In this document: in pieces, positions 43,411 through 55,195 of the stretch | Numbering within the stretch: position 1 is the stretch's first letter | Layout of the letters: each line of letters begins with the position of its first letter | Source of the DNA: Prorocentrum cordatum | Lineage: Eukaryota > Sar > Dinophyceae > Prorocentrales > Prorocentraceae | Reading direction: 5' to 3' | Length of the DNA stretch: 64,000 nucleotides | Assembly: GCA_963575745.1 (NCBI GenBank) | Contig: CAUYUJ010001747.1 | Span: 26,001 to 90,000 of the forward strand | Notes under the pieces: model-generated | Seen by the model: only the letters and a program-made list of their open reading frames with translations | Database searches by the model: none | Told to the model about the DNA's origin: nothing | Made by a program: the position numbers and the translations under genes

Positions 43411-43910
43411 GCGGGTTGTTGTTTTGACTGGTGATGGGTTGGATGACAGCTAGTGCGAGGGACTGTGGATGATGAAGAAACACGATGTGACTTTGTATGT
43501 GAACACGCATTGCATGAAATAATTATGGGTTTCCTCGGTAGCGTAATTTCATCACCGTTTTCGCCATCGTCACCACCCTCGCCATCGCCATCACCGTCTC
43601 CGCAATCGCCGCCATCATCACCACACTCGCCGTCCGCACCACCACCATCATCATAAACCTTATCAGCATCACCCCTAACATCATCCGCATCAACATCACC
43701 AGCATCGCAAACATCACCAAAGACCGCAGCGCCATCACCGCGGTTCTCACCCGTCACTACCACCAGTGAGCATGATGATCTGTGTCATGGTGATGTTGAT
43801 GTTGATGTTGGTGGTTGGTTTAGTGATGATGTTGATAGTCATGTGCGCGGTGATGCCGATGTTGGCGGTGGTTATGATGTTGCTTATGGCTAGATTGACG
43901 ATGTGGGCGA
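43411..43910. repeat. CACCATC and GTTGATGATG trinucleotide-type tracts
   Basis: 43550-43760 has CATCACCACC-type repeats; 43770-43905 has GATGTTGATG-type repeats in the complementary sense, so the two tracts are roughly inverted. Confidence 0.8.
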
Positions 43911-45200
43911 CGATGAGCGCCCAGTCGCTGGTCAGTGAGGCGCGACCCTCGTGCGTTTCGTGGCCCCTCAGGAATCTCGACTGAAGTTTTTGAAGCTTTC
44001 GGGCTCGTTCTTGTAGGTTTGGGATTTTGGGCGGGCGCGGGCCTTTTTTTTGCTCGCCCCGCGCGCGGCGCCCCCCACTGCTGCCCCCCCCCCCCCCCCG
44101 TAAAGGCCCCCAGCGCTGCTCGCCCCATCCCGAAACAGCCCTGGAACCAGAGCGCGATTAGAATTCGAGTCGTACCAGGGCGCGACAGGAACGCGACTAG
44201 AAAGCGAGCGGAACGCGGCTAGAACGCAGCGAGAAAGCGACTAGAGCGACTGCGATACAAATCCGATGTCTCACCAACAGGATGACGAGCAAGCTGCAAT
44301 GATCGCCTAAGGCACCGCCCGCGCATGCAGGGGAGGCGGGAGACCCATTGCCGGCTTAGCCAAACATGTGGGTTCAATGGGCGTGGATGACGCTGCCGGT
44401 TCAACTGGCGGCGTGACAGAACTCGCCGCGCCGAGGCGTTGCTGCCATCCCCATCGGCATGCCCGTGCTGGGGGCCGTCGCTGACTTAGTCAGCGGCGAA
44501 GCTCCTTGTGCAAATGCTGCGATGGAAACTGGCCCTGCTCCTGGTGGGACAGTTGGTTCAAACCGTGGTCCAGCGCCTGTCCCGTGGCCATTGGCCCCCC
44601 CATTTGCGCCGCCCGCTCGTCGCCCGAACGGCCCGCCAGTGCCGGAAAGACCGGCTCCTGGCCGTTCTGGCGAATCACCGCCGCCAGTAGTCAGGCGCAT
44701 TGGTTGCGTCCGAGTCGGCAACGAGGCGATCTTGGCGGACGTCCATTAGCTTGCGCATCCGTGGCGTCCTCAATGCAGCGCCGCGCAGGACATGAGATTC
44801 AGAGGGGGTGCGATGTTGACCAAGCGCGAGACTTGGGGCGCGATCCGGCATCTTAACGCGGGCTCGGGCTATTGCACTTGCGAAACGCGGAAGAGGAAGT
44901 GGCGGTGGTGGAATCATCGCGATCACAGTCAGAGACGCCGCCCCCTCGAACGCGATTGGAATCGCAAAGGCAAAGGGAAGGGGCGCTATATCATGCTCAG
45001 TCGGGAAAATCGGCTGCAGGAAAGGAATGGTTGCATTGGCTTCTGAAAACAAATGATTGTGCGGCTGAGCCGCGCGTCATCGCGGATTCGACCGTGAGAG
45101 GAATGTTCGGCTGGGCCGTTTGTTGCCTTGTACCTGCATGGTCCAGTGGATCATGTCGCAATCCCTGGCGAAGAACATGACTATGGGCTGGCGCGCCGTT
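43911..45200. other. Anonymous sequence with a short AACGCGACTAGA minisatellite
   Basis: 44145-44250 has ~12-17-bp GAACGCGACTAGAAAGCGA repeats. 44080-44100 is a C run. 44400-45060 is GC-balanced with overlapping open frames on both strands and no recognised domain. Confidence 0.4.
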
Positions 45201-45204
45201 ATAT

Positions 45205-46380
45205 TTGAAAGAGCGTGTTCTACCGCTGCTGGCGGAAAACCGGGGGGGGTCACTACCGGTTCGAACCCCTCCCCCCCCCCCCCCCTCCGGAAAACCGGGG
45301 GGGGTCCCTCCCCCCCCCCCCCCAGCTCATCATGAAAAGGGGGGGGGGTCACTACCGGTTCGAACCCCCCCCCCCTCGAAAACCGAGTGGGGGTGCGGAC
45401 AGTGGTGGGGACGGTGTTGGTGGGGACAGTGGTGAGGGGACAGCGGGACAGTGGTGGGGACAGCGGGGGGACAGTGGGACAGTGGTGGGGACGGTAGTGG
45501 TGGGGACAGTGGTGGGGACAATGGTGGGAACAGGGGGGACAGTGGACAGTGGTGGGAACGGTGGTGGTGGGGACAGTGGTGTGGGGACAGTGGGAATGAG
45601 GTGGAAACACTGGGACAGTGGAGGGTACAATGGTGGTGGAGACACTGGTAATGGCGGTGGCGAGGACGGCGGTGGGACAATGGGACAGAGGTACAGTGGG
45701 GACAGTGGTGGGGACAGTGGGGACAGTGGTGGTAACAGTGGGACAGCTAAGTGGGACAGCGGAGGAGTCAGTGGGACAGTGGGGACAATGGGGATAGGCA
45801 GTGGTTGGGTCCGTGGAGACAGTGGGGAGAGTGGAACCGTGGTGGGAACAGTTGTGGGAACAGTGGGGACAGTGCGACAGTGGTGGGGGCATTGGTGGGG
45901 ACAATAGGGACGGTGGTGGAACCAGTGGGGACAGTGGTGGTGAGGACAGTGGTGCTGGGAACAACAGTGGGGGATGTGATGCGAGCGGTGGTAGGGACCG
46001 GGAGTCGTTTGCTGGCGGTGCGTGGGGGGGGGGTCGAACCGGTAGTGACCCCCTCCGGTTTTCGAGGGGGGGGGGGGTCCAACCGGTAGTGACCCCCCCC
46101 GGTTTTCCGGATCCGGAGGGGGGGGGGGGGGGGAGGGGTTCGAACCGGTAGTGACCCCCCCCGGCTTTCGAGGGGGAGGGGGGGGGGAGGGGTTAGGGAG
46201 GGGGGGGTTTCTGCCGGGAGGGAGGGGGCGGGGGGGGGGGAGGGGTTCCGGCAGGGGGGGGGGATTTTCGGAGGGGGGGGGGGGGGGAGACCCCCGGGTT
46301 CTGGAGGAAAAGGTTGGCAGTTTTCAACAGTAAAGCGGCGGTGGATCACGCTCTCTCTTATATTTGAAGGACGTGTCCGT
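45205..46380. repeat. Large inverted repeat (G/C-run modules) around a GTGGGGACA minisatellite
   Basis: Left arm 45205-45385 has GAAAGAGCGTGTTCTACCGC, then two to three GGGGGGTCACTACCGGTTCG...CCCCC modules. Right arm 46020-46380 has the same modules in reverse complement (CGAACCGGTAGTGACCCCC) and ends with GGTGGATCACGCTCTCTC. The centre (45385-46010) is a GTGGGGACAGTGG array. Gly/Asp/Ser ORFs are repeat translations. Confidence 0.85.
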
Positions 46381-46439
46381 CTGCTTCGGCCTGCTGTAAG
46401 GGCCCTGCCGGGTGCAGCTGCCGCCCCGCCTCGCGCGCC

Positions 46440-47175
46440 GTAAAAAGGTCTTCTGAGGTCGGCACCTCTGGGGCCCATGCGCGTGGAGATGGGGCGAAGT
46501 CTGACGACTCGGGAGTGGGCTGCATCTAGCCCTATTCATCTTGCCGCGGGTTGAGTTAATCTGATGATTGTCTCGCCGTCTCCCGCCGCTACTTTGCGAC
46601 GTTGAAACCGCAGCCATATTGGGGTGCAGCTGGGTGGGTAAAGGGGCGCGTCTTCGGCTGGCCAGTTCCCCCCCTACACATGCATTGTTGTGCGCCTTCG
46701 CTTCGCGGGCTTTTGCCTATCCCTGCCGGATCCGATTATTTTGCTTATTTAATCGCTTCGCTCATGCCGCCGGCCCTGGAGCCCTCTTTAGGGCCTCTTG
46801 GGGGCCTCTTGGGGACCTCTTGGGAGTCTCTTGGGGCTCCTTGGCGGCGTTTTGGAGGCCCCCAGGGCCTCTTGGGGGGCTCTTGGGGGTAGTCGATTGC
46901 GGCTCCCCCCTCGGAGGCCACGATCCTCGTGAGGGGTGTCGAAAAATACCCTCCCCTGGAGTGGTCTGGTGGCTTCTCCCGGGCTTCTCTCGGGACCTTG
47001 CCGGGGTACTTTTCGTCCGGGGGCCCCCAGGGGCCGCTCCGCGCGCGCGAACTAGAAATATTGTTAACAAGTTACCGGAGATCTTAGCACGCCTCTGGCC
47101 CGTTGGGCCGGCGAATTGAGGAGATGGCCTTTTGACGATCGTAGAACTAGACGACATACCAGTCACAATGTCCTG
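46440..47175 (+). repeat. Dispersed repeat copy 2, split by a CCTCTTGGGG insert
   Basis: Blocks shared with 39187-39610 lie at about 46578-46692 and 47119-47168 (GATCGTAGAACTAGACGACA, then ACCAGTCACAATG). Between them, 46780-46900 is a CCTCTTGGGGGCC unit absent from the partner. A third copy of the GATCGTGGAACTAG end block is at 62663-62695. Confidence 0.7.
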
Positions 47176-47257
47176 ATTTTTCTGGCAAGTAATTGAAATC
47201 CCTGGGGGCGCGCCCATTTCGCACCCAGAAGCACGCTGGCGGATGCACACACGCACT

Positions 47258-47259
<2 letters not shown>

Positions 47260-47288
<29 letters not shown>

Positions 47289-47445
47289 GGACACAGAAAA
47301 TTCATATGATACTTCTCCCCATCTCTATATGTTTTCATTCTCTCTCTCTCTCTTTCTCTCGCTCTTTCTCTCCCTATGTTTACAATATCGTCACTTTCCG
47401 TCCCGTTTTGTCGCTCTCTCTCTCTCTCTCTCGCCCGCGTGATAT
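47260..47445. repeat. (TA)n and CTCTCT microsatellites
   Basis: TA tract at 47261-47287; CTCTCTCT tracts at 47337-47370 and 47412-47435. Confidence 0.9.
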
Positions 47446-48603
47446 TCGTTCTTGATACGTCCCCCTCAAAGGAAAGTGTGTCGGCGCACTAACACATCAG
47501 AGCGTGTGTTAGGTAGGTCGCAGCGTGGGTGACGTCATGATACTTACAACAATCGGCATCATGAACCATCGTTCGCCCTTCTGCTATCACCTTCGAGCTC
47601 TGAGCTGGCGTGCGTGGCATATGTGTACCAGTTGATCGCCCCAACGGCTGGATGGGAAGCCTCCTGCTGTTTGTGCCCCCCTTTGCGGGCAAGCTTGAAT
47701 TTCGACCACCCACTCCACAGAGCATTCAGAACCTCCTTCCCGAAACTGTTTCTCATCCTTGTCCCCCATGTATTCAAACAATTAACGCTATTCTGCCGAC
47801 CGTCAGCCGGTTTGCCAGGAAACATACGAGAAGTGGAACGCGGGGTCAGGAGTTTGACACATGCATGGCGAATGCGCTGACCGTGGCGTCATTGAGACCA
47901 CGAATGAGGGCGACGTAGATATATCATTCAGCAAGGAGGCGGAGAGGGAAGGATGATGATGATGAGGAGGAGGAGGAGGACGACGAGGAGGAGGAAGAGG
48001 AGGAGGAGGAGGTGGGGAGGAGGAGCAGGAGGTGGATGATGGGGAGCTTTGATGTCACATGAAACCATAGTTGGCGGTGCGCGGTATCCTTGACGCACGC
48101 GCAAGATGTGTACCAGGACAACCAATATGCCCACTTGTGAGGGTTTCTGGGGCTCCTTGGTCACTTTTTGAGGGCATCTGGATGGATCTTTTGGGCTTGT
48201 TGGGGCGCGCCCGGGGCCTCCTCGACGCCTGCTGACGGTCTCGTGGGTTTTCTTCACGCCCTAAAAAGCTGGTGGGAGTTTTCTTAGCCTTCGCCTCATA
48301 CTTCTTGTTCCCATGTTCCCGCCCTCCCCTGCGAACTCTTCCACGTCCTCAGTTTTTGCAGAATCTCCTCCCTGATGGGTGCTCTTGGGGCCTCTCTAAT
48401 ATTTGTTTGGTGGTTTCTTCGGGGCCTGTTCGGGGCGTCTGGAGGCATCCTGGAGTGGGGCCCCCTGATGGCCTCTTATTGGGACCATACTGCTGCCAAT
48501 CACCGCTTCCCCTAACAACAGGGTCACGATTCCGAGTGCTGGGGGTTTAGGACGCCAAATATTTGCATCGGCGGAGGAAGGGGAGGAGGAGGAGGAGGAG
48601 GAG

Positions 48604-48635
<32 letters not shown>

Positions 48636-49440
48636 GGAGGAGGTCGAACAGGCCTCTCTCCCTTTCTTTCCGCCCGGGCTCGCCAGGGTCCGCGTCAGAC
48701 ATCAGCCGCGGCGCCCGCCGCCGCCCACCCGCCGCTCGCCGCCGCCAATCGCTGCACCACGCCGCGCCCGCTGCCGCCCGCCAGGGTCCACGCCAGACAA
48801 CCTTATCTCGCGCCCGAGCCGCCGCACCCGCCTCCGCTCGCCGAGCAGACCCGGGCGCCGCTGTACGAGGACGCCTACGGCGTGCCGTCGCGGCGGGATG
48901 CATCCGAGGATGGGGGGGGGGCGGGGCCGGCACGCGAGGGAGCCGTCACAGAGGACAGGGGGTGGTGAGTCTTGAGAGCGAAACGTGTCCTAGAGGCATT
49001 TTGCAGCTGTAGGTCTCCTGGGACTCTCTCGGGGACTATCGAAACCGCTCTCAGGATGGGGGCCTGGTCCCTGGGGAGGGCCCTGGAGTCCAGGATCCGT
49101 TTGCCTCAAGACCCGCTTCTTTCATGCCAAGAGGAGGGAGGTGTCAGGGAGGACGACGCGACATGGGGGGATTGGCCCAGGGAGGAAGCAGCGCTGCTAC
49201 CCGTAAGTCAGTTCGAAGTTTGTATCCTCCACGTACAAACTCACCAGGGTGACGCTGTCTTCCTTGGCATGCGACGTGAGCGGCATTCAGTCCAATAAGC
49301 AGATTGGAACTAGGCTGAGAGTCTGCGGGGTTCGCAACGGTTCTGGCGGAAGAGTCGCAGCGTGTTTTAGCCACTTCTTCTTTGTTTTGTACATGCGTTG
49401 CGCGATCGGGTCGCAGTGCATATTCCGCCTCTCCAGCCCT
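47446..49440. other. Anonymous sequence with two GAGGAGG tracts and a weak CTTGGGG unit
   Basis: GAGGAGGA tracts at about 47955-48030 and 48575-48645. CTTGGGG/CTCTTGGGG motifs at 48140-48480. The GC-rich ORF at 48563-49012 is Arg/Ala-rich with no domain. No gene supported. Confidence 0.45.
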
Positions 49441-49592
49441 TCTTGGTCTCGCCTTGGCGGGCGACCATAAAGTCAGGCCTGAGGCCCCAGGCGCACAGCT
49501 CGTTTTCCACCGTCGTCAGTATATCGTGTTGGACGCGCGTTTCCTGTAGCAGGTCGTGCGAGCTCGAGGCCAGTGTCTCGTCGACGAACGTG

Positions 49593-51393
49593 CTAGCAGT
49601 GCCCCCCCCCCCCCCCAGGGAGAGATGCCACCGATGAGGATCTGCCTGGTCGTCCGCCTGGTGGCCGCGCCGCCGCGACTGGGCCCCTCTGCTCCCTCAA
49701 CGGTGGGGGCGCGGCTGCGCCGCGCCGCTGGGCTGGCGCCTGCTCGAGGGGGCGCCGCTTGGCGAACTCCTCGGCGGCCTCGCCCCTGGGGGCCCCGGCC
49801 CCTGCCGCTGCCCCTCGTCGGCCGCCTCGCCTGCCCCTTGGCGGCTGGCCCCACCCCGAAACAAGAAAGACGACCGCCCCCGCGTCGAGCTCCTCGGCGC
49901 CGACGGCGCAGCAGGCATCTAGAGCCTGCAGCGTTTCTTCTGTCGGAGGTTGGTAGACCTCCTGCCCCGACACGTCGATTAGCGAATTGGCCGTTTTCGG
50001 TTCGCGAGAGGGCGTCGCGGCCGTCATTTTTGCGGTTCCAGGTCCGTCGGCTTCGGTCCTAGGCCGTTTTCACTAAAGGGTGGTTTAGGAAACGGAGGTT
50101 TGTCCACCGCCGATTCTGTTGTGTCTGGGGGAGATCGTGCAGTATCGGGGACTTTTGCCTTCGTCGCGTATGGCTCGCACCTTCCTTTCTGCGGCGACGA
50201 CTGCGCTGGCCCGTCCCGAAACGTCCAAGCCCAATTGGCGAGGCGGGGGGGTGGCGTCGTCGCGGGCGTTGAAGGCCCTGTCGCATGCCTTGTTAGCCTG
50301 CTCCAGCTCCTGGGCGGCCTCCGCGAGTCGCATTGGCGCGCTCTTGGTCGGTGCCTTGGGCTTGGACGCATCGGAGACAACATTCACCGCGGAGGTGAGC
50401 TGATGGGCCACTTCGGAGTACAGGGCCATGTTCGCCAGCTTGCCTGACACTCCCTCCCAGGCTCTGACAATACCACTTTTCTGGGCTGCCTGCTGCCCGC
50501 CAGGATGGCAGTCCCAGGTCGTAACAACCGTTGTCGAGTCGTGTGCTCCACGTGTGTATCGCCAGTTCACGGCTAGTAGGCAGTCTTCGAAGTCCCAATT
50601 GCCACAGCGCTTGCATGCCGTCCTGGGCGCTATGTTGCGGTAGGCTTTGGGCAGCATGCCTGCGGAGGCGTGACGTCCGTTGTGGTCCACCAGCGTTGCC
50701 TGAGCGACGCTGACTGTATTTTTCGCCCCTTCGCGGCGAGCTCTGAGGCGTCTGTGGCAGGCTGGCTCTGCCATGACGGCGTCGCTTCCCCAGGTCGGCT
50801 CCTCGGGTCCGCTTGTTCTCAAGGATCCCAAAACGGTTCCCTGAGAATGGCGCGACGCCTAGGAGGAGCATCCTTACACGGTTGTGCCCATCCCTCTTGA
50901 GGAGCTAGGGCTCTTTTGCTTGGAACTGTGCATCGTGCCTGGAGCCGCGATGCCGCGAAGTCGAAATATGCAGTTCATCGCGGTTCGTCATGGCAATTTT
51001 CTCGTTCGCGCTTCCAGCCCCCATGAGGTTGCAGACCTCATCAGGGAGCTGGAAGGACATGGTATTGGCACTGAAGGCTCGGTCCTCGGACACATGGAGG
51101 GCGCCCTCAAGAATGCAGGCGGGGCGCTTGGCCGGGAGCGTAATTCTTCCACTGAGGATGTGAGAAAGGGCCTGTAGCGTGGGGCCAAGGAGAAGTGGGC
51201 AAGCGCTGGTGCAGGGCCCGTGATGGCAGTCGCTTGGAGGCCCACCCTGATCCGCACATGTTCGACGAGACCTTGAAGCGCTCGTCAGGCCTTCGAAGTC
51301 GGAGTTAACTGCGCAATCTTCATAAGCAGCACGGACGGGAGTTCTGCTGGGGTTGCTTGGGGCAAGGACCAGGCGCGCGGCCGTGCCTTCCAA
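49593..51393 (-). other. Minus-strand open frames of protein-like composition, unidentified
   Basis: Minus-strand frames at 50905-51393, 50085-50831 (248 codons) and 49593-50027 follow each other in the order of a decayed or intron-split gene. The middle one contains CKRCGNWDFEDCLLAVNWRY and a Cys/His-poor helical stretch LAEAAQELEQANKACDRAFN; the last contains LQALDACCAVGAEELD before Arg/Ala-rich sequence. They read as more protein-like than their antisense partners but match no family I recognise. They could be a retroelement ORF1 or host exons. Confidence 0.25.
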
Positions 51394-52030
51394 CAGCTAC
51401 AAAGGCAGCTTCTGGATATCAGAACTTTCCTCTTCGATCTACGAATGGGTGTTCTCAGTCAGACCCCTTCGTTGTTCGAGCGCGGCATGGCCGAAGGCAG
51501 CGATCGCATGGCCGGAGTCGACAAGGGGGACGCCGTGGATACAATGATGAGCAATGCTGGTCACCTTTCCAGACGCCCAGAGCCACTGTGCTCATCCGAA
51601 AGGTCTCGCGAGTTCCCTGGCGCGCGCGGAGCCGAGTGAGACTTCCGGCCGGGAGCACCCGGGGCGGGCAGGAGTTTTCGCGGCAGGCGATTTCGATTGT
51701 CGCCCCGCAAATTTCTCGGATACTGTCTCGATGGAGTGCTTCCGGCGGGGGGGGGGCAGAGGTTGTGCAGTTCAGCCAACGTCCAATCTCGACGGCGAGG
51801 GCAATCGTCCTCCGCGCTGCACTGGTCAGGGCAGCGACGAAGGCAAGGCGGCGGGGAACCACGGGGTCGCCATGAAGAACCATTGCACGGAGTACTTTGA
51901 CATGGGCGCCCAGGACTCCGATTCAGATCATGCCGCCCAAGTCGCCGACCAGTTCGACGTGCCCCACCCAGAAATCACCTGCAGTGCTGATGCAGACGCG
52001 CGTCAAGGCGATGAGCGTTCATTCTTTTTG
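51394..52030. other. Anonymous sequence, possibly exonic
   Basis: The open plus-strand frame 51554-52210 contains an acidic stretch (DSDSDHAAQVADQFDVPHPE), but its 3' end is in a different frame from the PHD-like segment that follows. Unidentified. Confidence 0.25.
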
Positions 52031-52032
52031 AG

Positions 52033-52226
52033 GTGTCTGCACGCGCTGCCGGGGGACTTTCGCACGCACCAGCTGTTTTTCGAGTGGTTACCGTTCCCAC
52101 GAGGCCACCTGCTAAAATTTGCGGCCCATGGCGCGGCAAGGGCAGGGTGGATGTTCATTGCATTGAGTGCGACTCGTGGGCTCATGTTGCATGCTCCCCT
52201 GAAGGACTGAAGGAAGTAGGCAGCAG
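52033..52226 (+). CDS. Possible PHD-finger exon (partial)
   Basis: One frame reads KICGPWRGKGR, then VHCIECDSWAHVACSPEGLK. The C-x2-C-x2-W-x-H-x2-C spacing (Cys codons at 52159, 52168 and 52192; Trp 52177; His 52183) matches the core of PHD fingers, which read histone tails. Only one Cys (52120) of the N-terminal pair is visible, so the finger would be incomplete in this exon. The frame runs into GCAGCAG/GTGAGC at 52226/52227, a good splice donor, and stops two bases later, which supports an exon end. The exon start is unknown; the first ATG is at 52033. Chance Cys spacing cannot be excluded. Confidence 0.35.
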
Positions 52227-52540
52227 GTGAGCAGGATTTTGCGTGATGTGCTTACACCTCGCCCTAGACCTCCTCCGCGCACATCCCCTTCTTGTTCCCC
52301 ACACCCCACCTCCGAACGCTAGCGCAGGGCTTCTTGAGAAGGGCAATTTTGGGGGTCCAGGTCCATCGGAGACGGGGCGGGAAATAATCCCTAGTTGCCA
52401 AAGGGGTGCCACTTCGCTCTGGGCTGAGCACCGCGCGAAGTTCTCGGGGGGGGATATCCAGGCGTCGATTCAGGAGCTGGCGCACCTCTACCATCAGCCC
52501 CGCATGCGCCTCAACAGCGCAGCGGTCGGGTCCATTTCAA
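52227..52540. other. Anonymous sequence, putative intron start
   Basis: Begins with the GTGAGC donor candidate. No repeat until the TG microsatellite. Confidence 0.3.
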
Positions 52541-52745
52541 GTATTCGTGTGGGTGTGGGTGTGGGGTGTGATGTATGTATGTATGTGTGTGTGTGTGTGT
52601 CTGTGTGTACGTGTGTGTATATGTGGGTATATGTGTGTTAATGTGTGTTTGTGTGTGTGTGTGTGTTCGTGTTCGTGTGTGTGTGTGTATGTGTCTGTGT
52701 GTGTGTGGTGTGGCGGTGTGGGTGTGGGCGTGGGTGCGTGCGTTC
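52541..52745. repeat. (TG)n microsatellite
   Basis: GTGTGTGT with GTGTATG interruptions. Val/Cys ORFs are repeat translations. Confidence 0.95.
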
Positions 52746-53225
52746 ATCGGGGCCTTCTGGGCTTCTCTAGCTGTTGAGGGTCTCTTGCCTCCTTCTTCTC
52801 AACTTCGCATGCAGGACGTGAAGCAGCTGTGATATCTAAGGGTGGCGGGGGATGCGAGGTTGGGTGGGATTCAGAAGCACCGGCCGTTTTTCAGGGTCTT
52901 CGCAAAGGGAACCAATTTGACAACGTGTTAAAACGTTGTCTTTTGTAGCCGTTGTCAGATTTCTTGGTGAGTCGACGAATGCGCAGCACAGCCATGCGCA
53001 CTGCGGGCCTTCCCCCGCCCCACATCACTCTAGGCAGGAGCTGTCCGCCTTGAAGCCTGGAGCTTGGGCAGAGACCCAGACTTTCGGTGGCGCCTATTAT
53101 CGCTCTTACCTCCTGTCCTCCCTCTTCTCGGCCTCCCTTCTTATCCATAGGCACTGCTTTAACCCTTCGGGCGTTTCTCATTGTGGCTCTTTCTGCTCAT
53201 GGGTGGAATGTGTTGCCCCATCTTG
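52746..53225. other. Anonymous sequence
   Basis: A short inverted repeat, AACCAATTTGACAACG...CGTTGTC, is at about 52910-52945. No gene recognised. Confidence 0.3.
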
Positions 53226-53480
53226 AGCCCATCAACCCGAGAAGGAAGAGGAAAAGGAGGAGGAGGAGGAGGAGGAGGTTGAGGAGGACGAGGAGGAGGA
53301 CGGGGAGGAGGAGGAGGAGGGGGAGGATGACGAAAAGGAAAGGGAGGAGGACGAGGATGATGAGGAACGGGGAGGACAGAACAGGGGGAGGAGGAGGAGG
53401 CGGAGAAGGGGAAAACCGCGTTTTGTGGGCGCTTGGAGGGGGGTCGTGTTCGGAACCGGACCCCCCCCCTGGACTGAAAG
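53226..53480. repeat. GAGGAGG tract and G-run/C-run module
   Basis: 53238-53400 is GAGGAGGAC-type. 53405-53475 is AAAACCGCGTTTTGTGGGCG, GGAACCGGACC and C runs, related to the modules at 24.66 and 45.2 kb. Confidence 0.8.
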
Positions 53481-53599
53481 GTGGGGTTATGGGGGGAGTC
53501 GACCCGAAACTGATACGAATTTCAACCATCTGGGACGGATTCCAACCATTTCGGTCCCAATCCCAACCAGCTAGGACCAATTGCAATCAAGTTGTAAGG

Positions 53600-53955
53600 T
53601 GTTCAAAAGGTTTTTGGAAGGCTTCTTGGAGGTTCCAAATGGAGGCTCCTTAGAGGCTCCTTGGAGGCTCTTTGGAGGTTCCAAGCCTCTTGGAGGCGCC
53701 TTAGACCTCATAGGCTCCTTGGAGGCTTCATGGGGGGCTCCTTGGAGGATCCCTTGAGGTTTCCTTTGTGGCTGCGTAGAGGTTTCCTTGGAGGCTCCTT
53801 AGGGGCCCCTTCGAGGCTTCCGAGGCTTTTTAGAGGTTCCTTAAAAGGTTTCTTAGAGATTTCTTTGGAGGCTCCTTAGAGGTTCCTGGTAGGCTCCTTG
53901 GAGGCTCCTTCGAGGCTACTTAGAGAGGTTTCCTTAGAGGCCCGTTAGGGGGTTC
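53600..53955. repeat. GGAGGCTCCTT array
   Basis: ~11-18-bp GGAGGCTCCTTGGAGG/TTAGAGGCTCC repeats. Each unit is internally palindromic (GGAGGC...GCCTCC). Confidence 0.9.
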
Positions 53956-55195
53956 CTTGGGGAGGTTCCCGAACCCGTGGGTGTGGGAGAGGGGGGGCGA
54001 GCGGCCACTTGGCCCAGCAATGCCGCCGCCGAATCGTTCGGTCACCACCTCCTTTCGCATGGGCGCGGGGTCTCCCAAACAGTCGATCGCGACTCTTCCG
54101 ATGGAAGCGCTTCGCGCCCTTGGGGGTTTGGGGGGACTGAACCCATGAGGAGGGAGAGGGTGCCCCGCCGCCGCCGTCGCCGAGTCGTTCGGCTCCGCTG
54201 GCCTTTCCCGCGGTCGCGGGGTCCCCCGGGCCCCCGAGGGCGACTCTTCCAATGGAGCGTTTCATGTCCTCGGGTGCTCCGGTTTCCCCGAACCCATTGG
54301 GGGGGGAAAGGGTAGCCGAACATTTCGACTTCCGCCGCCACCACCGAGTCTGCGGGCGCGGGAGTTCCCCTGGGTCCGAGGGCGACGCTTCCAATGGAAG
54401 CGCCTCGTGTCCTCGGGGGCTCGGGAACCGTGGCCGAATGATGCAGTTTGCCTTCCGCCGCCGCTGCCGAGCCTAAGCGCCCGATTCCTCTCCCGCGGGC
54501 GCGGGGTTTCCCGGTTTCCGAGGGCGACGTTTTCAAAAGAAGCGTCTCGCGCCTTTGGGCCGTCGGTGACCCCCGAACTCATGGGGGTGGGAGAGGGGGG
54601 GGGCAAACGGTCACTTGGCCCAGCGCCGCCGCCGCCGCCGAATCGTTCGGTCACCGCCTCGGGCGCGGGGTCTCACAAACACCCGAGGGCGACTTTTCCG
54701 AAGGAAGCGTTTCGCGCCCTCGGGGGTTCGGGGGGATTGAACCCACGGGGAGGGAGTGGGTGGCCGACCGAGTCGCCCTGCTCCGCGCCGCCGCCGCCGA
54801 GTCGTTCGGCCACCGCTGCCTTTCCTGCGGGCGCGCGGGGTTCTCCCGGGCCCCCGAGGGCGACTCTTCCAATGGAAGCGTTTCGTGCCCTCGAGGGCCT
54901 TAGGGGCTCCCGAGTCCATGGGTGGGAGAGCGTGGCCGAATCATTTACTTTGCCTTCTGCCACCGCCGCCGAGTCTTTCGGCCCCCGCCTCCTTTCTTGC
55001 GGGCGCGTGGTTCTCGTGGCTCCAAGGTCGACGCTTCCAATGGAAGCGCCTCCCCTCGGGGGTTCGGGAGACCCCCGAACCTTCGGGGAGGGAGAGCGTG
55101 GCCGATCGACTCGCCTTTCTCCCCGCCGCCGCCGCCGAGTCGTTTTTCATCGTTGCTCGGCCCTGCTCGGCTAGAGGCAGTCGGGAAGAATCTTC
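53956..55195. repeat. ~140-170-bp higher-order satellite, about 7.5 copies
   Basis: A GACTCTTCCAATGGAAGCG block recurs near 54092, 54242, 54382, 54523, 54690, 54861 and 55030. Each is followed by CGCCCTCGGGGGTTCGGG and then GCCGCCGCCGAATCGTTCGG. Spacings are 150, 140, 141, 167, 171 and 169 bp, which suggests two length classes. The many overlapping Arg/Pro/Ser ORFs on both strands are satellite translations. Confidence 0.92.
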
